Of a stretch of DNA of 64,000 bases, positions 44,290 through 53,228 are shown piece by piece. Source of the stretch: Paenibacillus silviterrae (GTDB lineage Bacteria > Bacillota > Bacilli > Paenibacillales > NBRC-103111). Every line of letters begins with the position of its first letter. The stretch's first letter is position 1. Below the pieces are notes generated by a model. It saw only the letters and a list, made by a program, of their open reading frames with translations, did no database searches and had not been told where the DNA came from. The stretch covers positions 2,976,001 to 3,040,000 of the forward strand of contig NZ_JASKUT010000001.1 in assembly GCF_030167925.1 (NCBI RefSeq), given 5' to 3'. Position numbers and translations under genes: made by a program.

Positions 44290-45294
44290 TCAGTGGAGCC
44301 TTTCCATCTGCCGGTTGCGGTACATGAAGAATGCCAGCATCAGCAAAAATACCATGATAAACATCCGGCTATCCTTCCAGAAATCCGCAAACTCGGATGT
44401 CTCCGATTCTATGGACGACAACGCTTGAACGGCCCCCGTAAAATACCGGCTTCGGTTCGGCAAGAAGTCCGTGTACACGCCGTAAACGCCCTTCTCGCTT
44501 AGCGTTTGAATCTCTTCCTGGCTGTTTACGGTGTGAGTGTATATTTTCACTCCGGCCTTGTGCAGAGCGGAGGCCAGCTCCGGAATGAGGGAGACTCGCT
44601 CCACAGGCATGGCTACTGTCCGAATCTGATGATCGGTTACGAATTGTACCGTCTGCGCTACCGGCTCATCACTTAAATAGAGCGAGTACAGCAGGTTCGG
44701 AAAAGCATAAATCTCCATCACGGCATCATACATCTGGGGAGTATAGATCTCCGGGATCAACCGCTCCAAAATGGATGGCTCCACTTCATTGGCAATCTGC
44801 CTGATATATTCAAATTGCTTGCGGACCAGCGCAACGTCCGTTTCCTTCGTATCGGTAACAATATATATATCCGGGTACTGCTGCATTAATTTGGCTACAT
44901 CCCGAAACGACAGCGGTTTATATTTCTCCAAAATTTGGGCGCTTTTGAACTCCCTTAGATTAAGCGATTCTCCGATTCGGTCTTCCGGCAGACTCTGCTT
45001 CAGAAGATCGGCCGTATAGGGAAGCCAGTCGTGTCTGGCGGCCAGCTTTCCGTCCCCCGTCAAAATCAGATCGACTTCAAACACCCGATGTCCCTTCTCG
45101 TAATTGACTACGAAGGCTTCATAGGAATTCGTATATTCAGCCCCGCTAATCCCACCCATGGCATGGGCGATCATTCGATGCTGCGTCCATTGCGGCGGCT
45201 CAGCCGCAGCCCTATTGGACTGCAGTGCGGTACACATACAAAAGATGGTCACCAGCGTGATCAGCATCAGACGTTTCAACACTACCACTCCCAT
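44290..45294 (-). CDS. Glycerophosphodiester phosphodiesterase-like protein, membrane-anchored
   Basis: 334 residues. An N-terminal signal or membrane segment (LITLVTIFCMCTALQS), then a GDPD/PLC-like TIM barrel. HAMGGISG, NSYEAFV, FEVDLILTGDGK and ARHDWLPY supply the two histidines and acidic metal ligands. A C-terminal membrane helix (FIMVFLLMLAFFMY) is followed by basic residues. It would act at the outer face of the membrane, probably on glycerophosphodiesters or a related lipid head group. Confidence 0.8.
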   Translation of the reverse strand: MGVVVLKRLMLITLVTIFCMCTALQSNRAAAEPPQWTQHRMIAHAMGGISGAEYTNSYEAFVVNYEKGHRVFEVDLILTGDGKLAARHDWLPYTADLLKQSLPEDRIGESLNLREFKSAQILEKYKPLSFRDVAKLMQQYPDIYIVTDTKETDVALVRKQFEYIRQIANEVEPSILERLIPEIYTPQMYDAVMEIYAFPNLLYSLYLSDEPVAQTVQFVTDHQIRTVAMPVERVSLIPELASALHKAGVKIYTHTVNSQEEIQTLSEKGVYGVYTDFLPNRSRYFTGAVQALSSIESETSEFADFWKDSRMFIMVFLLMLAFFMYRNRQMERLH

Positions 45295-45834
45295 CTGTAG
45301 GAAATTCCCCCTACAATAGTAAGCGGCTTACCTGAAAATACGCTGAAGAGCAGCTGAAGCTATGCTGAAATTGTCGTTCTCCCTGGTTTGCCAGTACGTA
45401 GACACACTCGCCCTGCTCGGCAGGATGAGATTGGATCATTTCTACAGCCAAAATAACAACATTCGTATTAGGTATGCGTCCGGGCAATCCTGCAATTGAA
45501 GATGACTGGATAAAGGGGGGTCATTTCGTTATCCGTTGCATTTGGCCCGCCCGCCAGCCAGCCGGCAATCCAAGGGTGTTTTCCCGTCTCATGGCTTAGT
45601 TGGTCGAATTGGAGAACTTGTTTAGGCAATGAAAAATAACCAGGGGTTCCTGATTCGTGGCTTACCAAAAGTAACCTAGAGAGAGGGTGGCTTTCGCTTG
45701 CCCATAATTCGCTTAATGTGGTGACTACGGAGCAAAAAAAGGACAAATAGACCGGCAAGAATGAACCCTTCCCGGCCATGTAAGCTCAAAAGAAATAACG
45801 AACGTCATTTCTAAGTAAATATTATCTGGTCAGT
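45295..45834. other. 540-base stretch without a supported gene
   Basis: No frame here has a ribosome binding site or a recognisable domain. A minus-strand frame (45468-45779) and a short plus-strand frame are open but unsupported. The region may be a decayed gene. Confidence 0.5.
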
Positions 45835-46710
45835 CTAGTTTGATTTCTTCATATATTCGAACAAGAACGACTCTCCGTTACGGTAAAATCGCGGGTCGTA
45901 CAGACCGAGCCGCTGCTCGTCATCTACGATGACTACAAACGGGGACCACTCGAGAAGTGTAGCCGCCTTAGGATTGTGCGCAAATAGCGGCCCCAGCTCC
46001 GCGTTCTCTGCTGACTTCAGCTCGGCTACAGGCTGCGGCTTGCTCCAGACCGACCCCTTCGACAGGACCACCTGCTCCCCGCTCTTCCCTACCACCGTGA
46101 ACACGCCCGGAACAAAATCGGCAGACAGCGCAACCTGCTCATACTGGCCCTTGGCCTGCTCGTAGAGCACAGAGCCTTGAACCGACTGCAGCACAACGTG
46201 CAGCAGCATGAGCCCCCATACAGCGCGATATACCTGATGAGATTTCATGCGTCCGCGTCCGAAGCGAACGACAAGCAATCCGCCCAGCATCAGCGCCCAG
46301 AATACCAAATCGACTATTGGAATCGTTCCAAAGGTAATTCTCATGGTTGACAACGGCTCGAAATAGCCTGTTCCCCAGGCATTGAACAGATCGCTGGAGT
46401 CGTGAATGAATACAGCCAGCATCGTGAACAAAAACCAACGCCGCATCCCCGTTCTCCAGAAGAGATGAGACAATCCGGACAGTAGCGCAGCCCACACCGG
46501 CACCAGAAACACGGAATGGGTTAGTCCGCGGTGCCACATTTGATATCTCCCTGCCGTATCCCACCAAGCGGAGATCACGTCAATATCGGGAATTTGCGAG
46601 CCCGCGAGCGCAGTGAAGAGCAAGGATTGCTTTTCCTTCCTGGACATTCGGCTTTTATCGACAGCTCCATATAAGGTTAAGCCGAATAACGTATGTGTAA
46701 CGGTATCCAA
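45835..46710 (-). CDS. YdjM/YfhO-like membrane-bound metal-dependent hydrolase
   Basis: 291 residues starting at TTG 46710, which follows GGAGGGG by six bases. The N-terminal part has DTVTHTLFGL, QIPDID and the histidine motif MWHRGLTHSVFL, the hallmark of the YdjM/LexA-regulated family. Four or five helices precede a C-terminal soluble region (FVPGVFTVVGKSGEQ). Upstream lies a TetR-type palindrome next to a -10 hexamer. Its activity is not known. Confidence 0.83.
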   Translation of the reverse strand: MDTVTHTLFGLTLYGAVDKSRMSRKEKQSLLFTALAGSQIPDIDVISAWWDTAGRYQMWHRGLTHSVFLVPVWAALLSGLSHLFWRTGMRRWFLFTMLAVFIHDSSDLFNAWGTGYFEPLSTMRITFGTIPIVDLVFWALMLGGLLVVRFGRGRMKSHQVYRAVWGLMLLHVVLQSVQGSVLYEQAKGQYEQVALSADFVPGVFTVVGKSGEQVVLSKGSVWSKPQPVAELKSAENAELGPLFAHNPKAATLLEWSPFVVIVDDEQRLGLYDPRFYRNGESFLFEYMKKSN

Positions 46711-46734
46711 TCGTTTCCCCTCCGCAATTCCTAA

Positions 46735-46750
46735 GAATGAACACTCATTC
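46735..46750. promoter_or_regulatory. 16-bp TetR/FadR-like palindrome
   Basis: GAATGA-ACAC-TCATTC, identical in form to the FadR-type operator core. It lies just downstream of a TATACT (46753-46758 on the complement), so a bound repressor would block transcription of the YdjM-like gene. Confidence 0.55.
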
Positions 46751-46993
46751 CAGTATAACGCAAGGAAGGATAGCGCGAAAAGTAACCGTAACGACACGAA
46801 AATATACCAAAGAAAAAGATACTTTTTGTATCAAAAATATATTGTTTCGCAATAAGAAATAGAGGGTAATTAATGAAAGAGAGCCTACCGGAAGCCTTTA
46901 GATTTGGGAAGTAGGACCTATATGATCTAACATATCTTACATTTTTAACCATATAAATTATACATATTGTTACTATATCAAGTGAAAATTCGG

Positions 46994-47023
46994 TTGACTA
47001 CCCCATAAAACAATTAATATTAT
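46994..47023 (+). promoter_or_regulatory. Possible first promoter of the XRE gene
   Basis: TTGACT (46994-46999) and TATTAT (47018-47023), 18-bp spacer, in an AT-rich tract. Confidence 0.5.
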
Positions 47024-47045
47024 ACGAACTGTATCAATAAGTTGT

Positions 47046-47075
47046 TTTACGTGTAGGACTTTCATAAGGTATAAT
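47046..47075 (+). promoter_or_regulatory. Possible second promoter of the XRE gene
   Basis: TTTACG (47046-47051) and TATAAT (47070-47075), 18-bp spacer. Confidence 0.45.
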
Positions 47076-47117
47076 ATTTCCATTACTAGTCAGCTAACAC
47101 GGGAGGATTTGGATCAG

Positions 47118-47492
47118 ATGAAATACGGACATCGCATCGCGAGCCTGCGGGATGACAGAAAGCTGACACAAGAGGAACTGGCGAGCAAAGTTGGAATTAC
47201 TCGTGCTGCCTTATCTCATTACGAGAATAATCGCAGAGAGCCGGACTATGATACGATTCGGAAAATCGCCGATTTTTTTGGAGTATCGATTGATTATTTA
47301 ATGGGGCGCAGCGACGAAACAGGCAGCAGTTTGGATAAGGATGTGCTCGGCTTTGTCAACGATTTGGAGCTTTCCGACGAGGCGATCATGGAGAAATTGA
47401 ACTTGAAGATTGACGGATACGTCCTGACGCCGGAAGAAACCAAACGTTTCATCGCTTTCATTCGTGCGGAGCGTTCTTTGAATTCGAAGTAA
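47118..47492 (+). CDS. XRE-family transcriptional regulator
   Basis: 124 residues from ATG 47118, preceded by GGGAGGA; the in-frame TTG at 47109 is too close to it. An N-terminal Cro/CI helix-turn-helix domain (residues 4-60) has LTQEELASKVGITRAALSHYE. The C-terminal half is a short helical extension that may bind a partner. The GC-poor upstream region with two promoters suggests autoregulation. Target genes are unknown. Confidence 0.88.
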   Translation: MKYGHRIASLRDDRKLTQEELASKVGITRAALSHYENNRREPDYDTIRKIADFFGVSIDYLMGRSDETGSSLDKDVLGFVNDLELSDEAIMEKLNLKIDGYVLTPEETKRFIAFIRAERSLNSK

Positions 47493-47528
47493 ACCGCCTG
47501 TGCGGGGAACGGAACGTTACCGAATTCG

Positions 47529-47714
47529 TCAGGAGGGTACGGCTGAGGAGGTCTCGGATTCGTACGGAGGGGACAATTCTGCGGAAGAGTAAGCCATCCG
47601 GTTCTCGATCCTGTGTTGATCCAGTACATCCGATTCAAGAAGCTTCTCCATGCTGATGTTAAGACCTGTCAATATATTGCGAATATCGATCGTCTTTTTT
47701 GAAACTTCCATCAT
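47529..47714 (-). CDS. Small hypothetical protein
   Basis: 61 residues; the start is preceded by GGATGGAGAG. The frame is convergent with the XRE gene. It has no recognisable domain (MMEVSKKTIDIRNILTGLNI, serine- and proline-rich C terminus). Confidence 0.4.
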   Translation of the reverse strand: MMEVSKKTIDIRNILTGLNISMEKLLESDVLDQHRIENRMAYSSAELSPPYESETSSAVPS

Positions 47715-47846
47715 TTTGCACTCTCCATCCTTTACTCTGGCGAATACTTACTCATTCCGTATGTATTATATATAAAGATGGTGGAAAAGACTGTCAGTTA
47801 TTCCCGTTCGTTTTGTCGAATACAGCTAAGTTACAATAAATTCTTC

Positions 47847-48653
47847 TTAAAGATAATGAAGTGTTACTTCACTTCTTACCATGAATCTGCAATTCAATCC
47901 CGCCTGACCGATTCCCTTCGAAATATAAAAGGTCCCGAAGTCCCCCTGATGAAGCCCCTTGTAAATTCCTTTCGAAGGCAGAGCTCCTTTCCGTTTGATT
48001 GCAAAGAAAAAGGGCAGGTTGAACTGCTTGCCGTGCAAATGACCTGACATCAAGTAGCTGTATGGCTTTCTCAGCTCGCAAACTACGTTCGGATCATGGG
48101 TCAGGATGATGGCGGGCACATTCGGCTTTACCTTGCGAAACGCAGCCGGTAAACGACTGTGGCCGCTGCCGTAATCGTCGATGCCCACCAGCTGGAAGCC
48201 ATCCATCTGAAGCGATTCGTTCCGCAGCACGCGAATGTCCAGCCGGGCAAGCAGCCGAAGCAGCATACGAACATCGTTCATTTTATAATCATGGTTGCCG
48301 AGTACGGCATACATGGGAATTCCGCATGCTTTGAGCCGTGTCAAGAACTGCTCTACTCGCGGGAGGTAACGCTCTTTGCGGGTAAAATCACCGGTAAGAA
48401 CAATCAAGTCGGGTGTTTCCTTGTGAATGAGCTTCAGCAGGCGTTCAGGCGAAACTCTGAGCATTTCCACATGCAGGTCGCTGATCTGCAGAATGGTCAA
48501 TTGCAGGTTCAACGGATGACGGACACGCTCGATCTTCAGCCATTGGGTCGGGAGGATGAACAGGCAATAGACGACGAGAGAGGCAAGTAGCAGCGCAAGA
48601 AGAAGCAATAAGGTCAACGGCAATCTTCCTTTATATATGTAAGAATAAATCAC
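47847..48653 (-). CDS. Membrane-anchored metallophosphoesterase (YkuE/YaeI-like)
   Basis: 268 residues. One N-terminal membrane helix, then the calcineurin-like fold: ISDLHVE, LTGDFTRK, LGNHDYK, DDYGSGHSRL and YLMSGHLHGKQF supply the binuclear metal site. Related proteins cleave phospholipid-like or pyrophosphate substrates. Single-gene unit. Confidence 0.88.
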   Translation of the reverse strand: MIYSYIYKGRLPLTLLLLLALLLASLVVYCLFILPTQWLKIERVRHPLNLQLTILQISDLHVEMLRVSPERLLKLIHKETPDLIVLTGDFTRKERYLPRVEQFLTRLKACGIPMYAVLGNHDYKMNDVRMLLRLLARLDIRVLRNESLQMDGFQLVGIDDYGSGHSRLPAAFRKVKPNVPAIILTHDPNVVCELRKPYSYLMSGHLHGKQFNLPFFFAIKRKGALPSKGIYKGLHQGDFGTFYISKGIGQAGLNCRFMVRSEVTLHYL

Positions 48654-48747
48654 ATTATAACCGTTCTCGCGGTTCCACGTTGTAGTTTTGTGTATGTCGA
48701 ATGGAAAAAGTTTCAGTTGAATGTGTCGATTCTCATTAAATATTATT

Positions 48748-48802
48748 TACTGCTTCCAAAAAGCGTCCGGTCGTCCCCTAGGAGGAGACGGCCTTGCTTT
48801 TT
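48748..48802 (-). terminator. Terminator overlapping the VanZ gene's end
   Basis: AAAAAGC pairs with GCTTTTT, with an inner GGxCGTCxCC/GGxGACGxCC block. The stem spans the stop codon. Confidence 0.5.
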
Positions 48803-49278
48803 GTCCTCCGCCACAACAGTGCCGCCGACTTACATAACAACAGCCCGATGAGTCCTCCTACGCAGTCCAGACCAACATCCTGCAGCGTCCCTTTACGCAT
48901 AGTGCTGTGAGTCTGGTTCAGCTCATCCAGGAAGGCCGGAAACGCCACAAGCAGGAAGGCGAGCAGAAATCGCAGTCCCTTGGGCAGCCGATAGGGAAGC
49001 AGCGCGATGTACCCTAAGCCTCCCAGCATGGCATAGACGAACAGATGAGCCGCCTTGCGAAAGACGAATTCTAGGAACTCATAGGGCGACTGCTTGGCCA
49101 GAATCATATCCCTTCCATAGCGGAAGCGAAGATCGGGTACATTCGCGCTAAGCTCCTGCTTCGTCACCTTTTCCTTCAGATAAGGAATAATCGTTTGTTT
49201 ATGATACGATTGTGAGGATAACACAGCAAGCAAAAGCACCCAGCAAAGCAGCGGTAGAGCATAGCGTATTTTTCTCAT
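48778..49278 (-). CDS. VanZ-family membrane protein
   Basis: 166 residues with four hydrophobic segments and the VanZ features HLFVYAMLGGLGY, FLDELNQTHSTMRKGTLQDVGLDCVGGLIG. It is the last gene of the leftward polysaccharide cluster. VanZ-like proteins are linked to glycopeptide tolerance, but most members have no known activity. Confidence 0.85.
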   Translation of the reverse strand: MRKIRYALPLLCWVLLLAVLSSQSYHKQTIIPYLKEKVTKQELSANVPDLRFRYGRDMILAKQSPYEFLEFVFRKAAHLFVYAMLGGLGYIALLPYRLPKGLRFLLAFLLVAFPAFLDELNQTHSTMRKGTLQDVGLDCVGGLIGLLLCKSAALLWRRTKSKAVSS

Positions 49279-49285
49279 GCGAGTC

Positions 49286-49474
49286 TCACTTCCTGCTGTA
49301 TTTGTTCCATTTTTTCTTCGGATGCAGCGGCACGACCGTAAGTCCGTTCACGCAGCTGCTTAGACTGTATAGAAGGTCATAAGCCCTCTTTTTTCCGTAT
49401 ACTTCCAAGTATGTGCGGTCTCCATAACGGATCCCCCATTTGATCGGGTACTTCATCGCTTCAATCTGGCTCAT
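49286..49474 (-). CDS. Small hypothetical protein in the polysaccharide cluster
   Basis: 62 residues, or 56 from an internal ATG at 49456. No start has a well-placed ribosome binding site. It is basic and rich in aromatic residues (WGIRYGDRTYLEVYGKKRAY). It sits between VanZ and the pyrophosphorylase genes on the same strand, with short gaps. Confidence 0.45.
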   Translation of the reverse strand: MSQIEAMKYPIKWGIRYGDRTYLEVYGKKRAYDLLYSLSSCVNGLTVVPLHPKKKWNKYSRK

Positions 49475-49500
49475 CTCCTATTCCGAGCTTCCGCTCCGAT

Positions 49501-50868
49501 CTAAGGCAGCATCAGGATGATTTCATCCCATGAGCTGCTGAGCCGGACAATGTCCTCCTCCGTCAGCTCGCTCCCGGACTGCACCTCAATGATCTCCAGG
49601 TCCTCCGTAGCTCGAATGCTATGCCTTGTGCCTACGGGAATCTTGAGCACGTCGCCCGCTCGAACCGGATGAATCCGCTCGTTCAGCACAACCTGCCCAT
49701 ACCCGGAAATGACGGTCCACACCTCGCTTCGCTTCTCATGCAGCTGGTAGCTCAAATTCCGTCCTGCCGAGATGACGATGCGCTTGGTCAGCACCTCCTG
49801 ACCGTCAGGAAAACGCTTGTAGTCCAGCACCCGGTAGGAGCCCCAGCGGCGCTCCTCGTACATCGGACGCTGATCGAGGTTCTTGATCAGCTCCTTCACT
49901 CTTGGACTCGCATGCTTATCGGACACCAGAATCCCGTCAGGGCTAACGGAAACGATGACGTTCGACACGCCGAGCACCGCTACGGGAATGTCGAGCTCAT
50001 TAATCACATGAGTCCCATGCGAATCGGAGCTGATAGTCCCTTTGCCGATCACGTCCACCTGCACCTCTTCCGTCAAGGTATTCCAGGTGCCGAGATCCTT
50101 CCAGCAGCCCTCATACGCAGTGACTACAAGCCGCTTTGCCTTTTCCAGCACCTCATAGTCGAAGCTGATCGACGGCAGACTGTCATACACCTTGGCCATG
50201 GCCTCGTACTGAATCGGCAATCCCTTGGCTATCAACAGATTAATGAGATAATCCAGCTTGAAGGCGAATACGCCGCAGTTCCATAACGCCTGCTGCCCGA
50301 TCAGCTTCTCCGCCTTCTCCTCGCAAGGCTTCTCGGCAAAATGGCTCACCCGTTTCCAAGCCGCATCCCGAACAGCTCCTTCCTCCGGTACGATATAGCC
50401 GTATTTCTCCGACGGACAGGTCGGCCTTACTCCCATCAGCGCTACTTCCGCCCCGGTATCCCGGATGATTTGCTCCAAATCCTTCATTTTTTCGAAAAAG
50501 GAGTCCTCCACATAGGGATCTACCGGCAAAATGGTAATGACCTCGTTTAAGCTCACGCCCTCCATGGAGTACAGATAGGTGGCAGCGAGTGCAATGGCCG
50601 GAAACGTATCCCGCCGATCCGGCTCGATGATGACAGGCACCTCACTGCCGATTTGACTCTGCAGCATGTCGGCCTGCCCCCTGCCGGTAGCAATATAAGC
50701 GTCCCGGGCGAGCCCCGCATCGCTCAGCTGCCCCCACACGCGCTGCACCATAGACTCCAGCCGGCCGTGCTTCCCCCGTAACACCTTCAGAAACTGCTTG
50801 GATCGCATATCATTGGACAAGGGCCACAGCCGCTTGCCTGAGCCTCCGGATAATAATACCAGCTTCAT
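49501..50868 (-). CDS. manC: Mannose-1-phosphate guanylyltransferase with isomerase-type cupin (ManC-like)
   Basis: 455 residues. The pyrophosphorylase domain (1-270) opens with SGGSGKRLWPLSNDMRSKQF and includes FAEKP. The C-terminal cupin (about 345-450; NLSYQLHEKRSEVW and IPVGTRHSI) matches type II mannose-6-phosphate isomerase domains. It should make GDP-mannose. That sugar donor predicts mannose, or fucose after further steps, in the polymer. Start overlaps the upstream glycosyltransferase gene by four bases. Confidence 0.9.
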   Translation of the reverse strand: MKLVLLSGGSGKRLWPLSNDMRSKQFLKVLRGKHGRLESMVQRVWGQLSDAGLARDAYIATGRGQADMLQSQIGSEVPVIIEPDRRDTFPAIALAATYLYSMEGVSLNEVITILPVDPYVEDSFFEKMKDLEQIIRDTGAEVALMGVRPTCPSEKYGYIVPEEGAVRDAAWKRVSHFAEKPCEEKAEKLIGQQALWNCGVFAFKLDYLINLLIAKGLPIQYEAMAKVYDSLPSISFDYEVLEKAKRLVVTAYEGCWKDLGTWNTLTEEVQVDVIGKGTISSDSHGTHVINELDIPVAVLGVSNVIVSVSPDGILVSDKHASPRVKELIKNLDQRPMYEERRWGSYRVLDYKRFPDGQEVLTKRIVISAGRNLSYQLHEKRSEVWTVISGYGQVVLNERIHPVRAGDVLKIPVGTRHSIRATEDLEIIEVQSGSELTEEDIVRLSSSWDEIILMLP

Positions 50869-52028
50869 AACACCGCTCCTTTTTTCTTATGTACCATGGG
50901 TGGAAAAATCGGGCTGACCGCTTCGTCGCGGGAGCTGAGCTGCTCCTCGATGATGGAGGTCATCCGCCGGACGAAGACCTCCTCGCTGAATCGTTCCGCA
51001 TGTCGGCGGATTTCGGCGGAATCCCAAACGATCTTCTGCAAAGCTCTTATTGCGTTCTCCAAGGAGGAGGCCGTCTGCTCAAGGAAAAATAAGCCGTTCA
51101 AGCTTGGGACGATGGTATCGAGCGCCCCTCCCCCCTGATAAGCGATCACGGGGCGGCCGCAGGCATTGATCTCGAGCGGCGTGATGCCGAAATCCTCCAG
51201 CCCGGGAAACAGGAACGCCTCGCAATGCTGCATATAGTACACGACCTCCTCGTCCGGAAGCCGTCCCATGAATTCCACCGTCGGGCCTGCCAAAGATTGC
51301 AGCCTTGCACGATCCGGCCCGTCCCCGATAACGATCAGCCGCTTGCCGAGACGAGTGCAGGCTTCTACAGCTAAGTCGATCCGCTTATACGAAACGAGCC
51401 TCGATACGACAAGGAGATAATCGCCGGGCTTCTCTCCGGACACCTCGAACCGGGAGATGTTCACCGGAGGATAGATCACCGGAGCGACCCGGCCGTAATG
51501 CTTGCGGATTCGCTCCTGCACGATCGTAGAATTGGCTACCAGCTGATGAACCCGATTGGAGGTGGTACGATCCCACCACCGGAGCGGGCCCGTTAGCAGC
51601 CGTGCGGCCGCCTTGAGCGCGGAAGGCGTGTCCGTCCCCTCCATGTAGGCGGCGAAATCCCAAGCAAACCGCATCGGCGTATGACAGTAGCAAATATGAA
51701 TCGTCTTTCCCTTCACCGAAATCCCTTTGGCGTAGGCGCTGCTGGAGCTGATCACCAGGTCGTAGCCGCCCAGGTCCATCGAGCCGACGCCGAACGGATA
51801 CAGCCAGAAGAAGTGCTTGAACCGCTTCAATATTCCGGGGATGCGCTGCATCCAGGTCGTGCGGATGTCCGCACCCTGCAGCTCCGGAAGCAGCTTCTGT
51901 CGGTCGGCGATCGTCGTGTAGATCGGCGCTTCGGGAAACATCCGGTGCAGCACCCCTACGACGCGCTCGGCGCCTCCCATCTGATTCAAATAATCATGGA
52001 CAATCGCCACCTTAAGACGACGGCTCAT
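50865..52028 (-). CDS. GT4 glycosyltransferase (probable mannosyltransferase)
   Basis: 387 residues. A GT-B fold with the donor-site motif FGITPLEINACGRPVIAYQGGG. YCHTPMRFAWD is the segment typical of the WbaZ/WbdB-type mannosyltransferases. It overlaps the GDP-mannose pyrophosphorylase gene by four bases, which supports GDP-mannose as donor. Confidence 0.87.
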   Translation of the reverse strand: MSRRLKVAIVHDYLNQMGGAERVVGVLHRMFPEAPIYTTIADRQKLLPELQGADIRTTWMQRIPGILKRFKHFFWLYPFGVGSMDLGGYDLVISSSSAYAKGISVKGKTIHICYCHTPMRFAWDFAAYMEGTDTPSALKAAARLLTGPLRWWDRTTSNRVHQLVANSTIVQERIRKHYGRVAPVIYPPVNISRFEVSGEKPGDYLLVVSRLVSYKRIDLAVEACTRLGKRLIVIGDGPDRARLQSLAGPTVEFMGRLPDEEVVYYMQHCEAFLFPGLEDFGITPLEINACGRPVIAYQGGGALDTIVPSLNGLFFLEQTASSLENAIRALQKIVWDSAEIRRHAERFSEEVFVRRMTSIIEEQLSSRDEAVSPIFPPMVHKKKGAVL

Positions 52029-53228
52029 TCATGAAATCTCCTTTCCCTTACCCTCCAGCGAGATGGGGTACCGACCGGCGGTCGCCGTAATCGCTTGGTA
52101 GACGCTCTCTACCTTGGCTACCGTGCTTTGAATCGTGAATCGTTCCTTCGCCCGTTCCTTCGCGAGGCTGCCCATTCGCTGACGAAGCTCGTTGCTCCGA
52201 AGCAGCTGGCCTGCGCAGCGCGCAAGCCCGTCGATATCGCCCACCTCATATAACAAGCCGCAATACTCATCGTCGATGATCTCCGGCACGCCACCGGCGT
52301 CGGTAGCGACCACCGGTACCGATTGCGCCATCGCTTCGATGATCACGCGCCCGAACGGCTCGTTGTCCGAGCATAATAAAAGGAGATCCGCCGCACAGCA
52401 GATCTCCGTCACATCCTTGCGGAAGCCGGTAAAGCGGACCCGGTCCTCCATATCCAGATCCTGGGCCAGCCTGCGCAAGGCATGGTAGTAATCCGTGTTT
52501 TCCTTACGAAACTTCGCTTCTCCCACAACCCACAAATACACATCCTGGCCCTGCTCCAGCAGCTGCTTGGTTGCATATACGGCATCGGATTGGCGCTTCC
52601 ATGGGGTGATCTGTCCGACAATGATCATCACCTTGCTCTTCATCGGCGTCTGCAGCTCCTCGCGCAGCTGCTTGCGGTACCGGCGGCGCTCCATATCGGT
52701 CAGCTCCTGCAGCTCCACCCCGTTATGGACAAGGAACATCCGGTCCTCGAGCCTGCTGCGGTCGAAGCCGTTCAGCACCGGGTTCGAGATGCCGATCATG
52801 GCCGTGACGGTCAACTGCGCCAGCCGGTTGATGGCTTTGCCGATCAGCCCGGCCGGCGGAATATCGCGTACGTGCCAGATGAGGGGACAACGGTGCAGCC
52901 AGACGGACATCGCGGCCATAATGCCGGCCCGCAGCGAGTTGGCGTGGATCAGCTCCACCTTGTGCTTCCGCATGATGAAGGCGAGCTGCAAGCCGGCCCA
53001 CAGCATCCCGAGCACGTGAAACAGGAGCTTAATCGGGTTCTTCGACAGCCGGGCGCGGTAGCTCGGAATAGCCACCGCCTGCACCCCCGACTCCCGGGCC
53101 CGCTGCAGCAGCTCCCCCTCCGGAGCGAAGATGACCGGCTCGACCTTGACCATATTGCGTGCCGTAAGCAAAAGGCTGATCTCCGCACCGCTTACCGTGC
53201 TGGTATGGTTATAGAACGCTACCTTCAT
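52029..53228 (-). CDS. GT4 glycosyltransferase
   Basis: 399 residues from ATG 53228, behind GAAAGGAAT. SGAEISLLLTARNM is the acceptor-side start and EPFGRVIIEAMAQSVPVVATDAGG the donor motif. Ends one base before the next gene begins. Sugar unknown. Confidence 0.87.
   Translation of the reverse strand: MKVAFYNHTSTVSGAEISLLLTARNMVKVEPVIFAPEGELLQRARESGVQAVAIPSYRARLSKNPIKLLFHVLGMLWAGLQLAFIMRKHKVELIHANSLRAGIMAAMSVWLHRCPLIWHVRDIPPAGLIGKAINRLAQLTVTAMIGISNPVLNGFDRSRLEDRMFLVHNGVELQELTDMERRRYRKQLREELQTPMKSKVMIIVGQITPWKRQSDAVYATKQLLEQGQDVYLWVVGEAKFRKENTDYYHALRRLAQDLDMEDRVRFTGFRKDVTEICCAADLLLLCSDNEPFGRVIIEAMAQSVPVVATDAGGVPEIIDDEYCGLLYEVGDIDGLARCAGQLLRSNELRQRMGSLAKERAKERFTIQSTVAKVESVYQAITATAGRYPISLEGKGKEIS

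Noticed and set aside
45468..45779. A 103-codon minus-strand frame
   Set aside because: There is no ribosome binding site and no family resemblance. It is noted only as a possible gene remnant.
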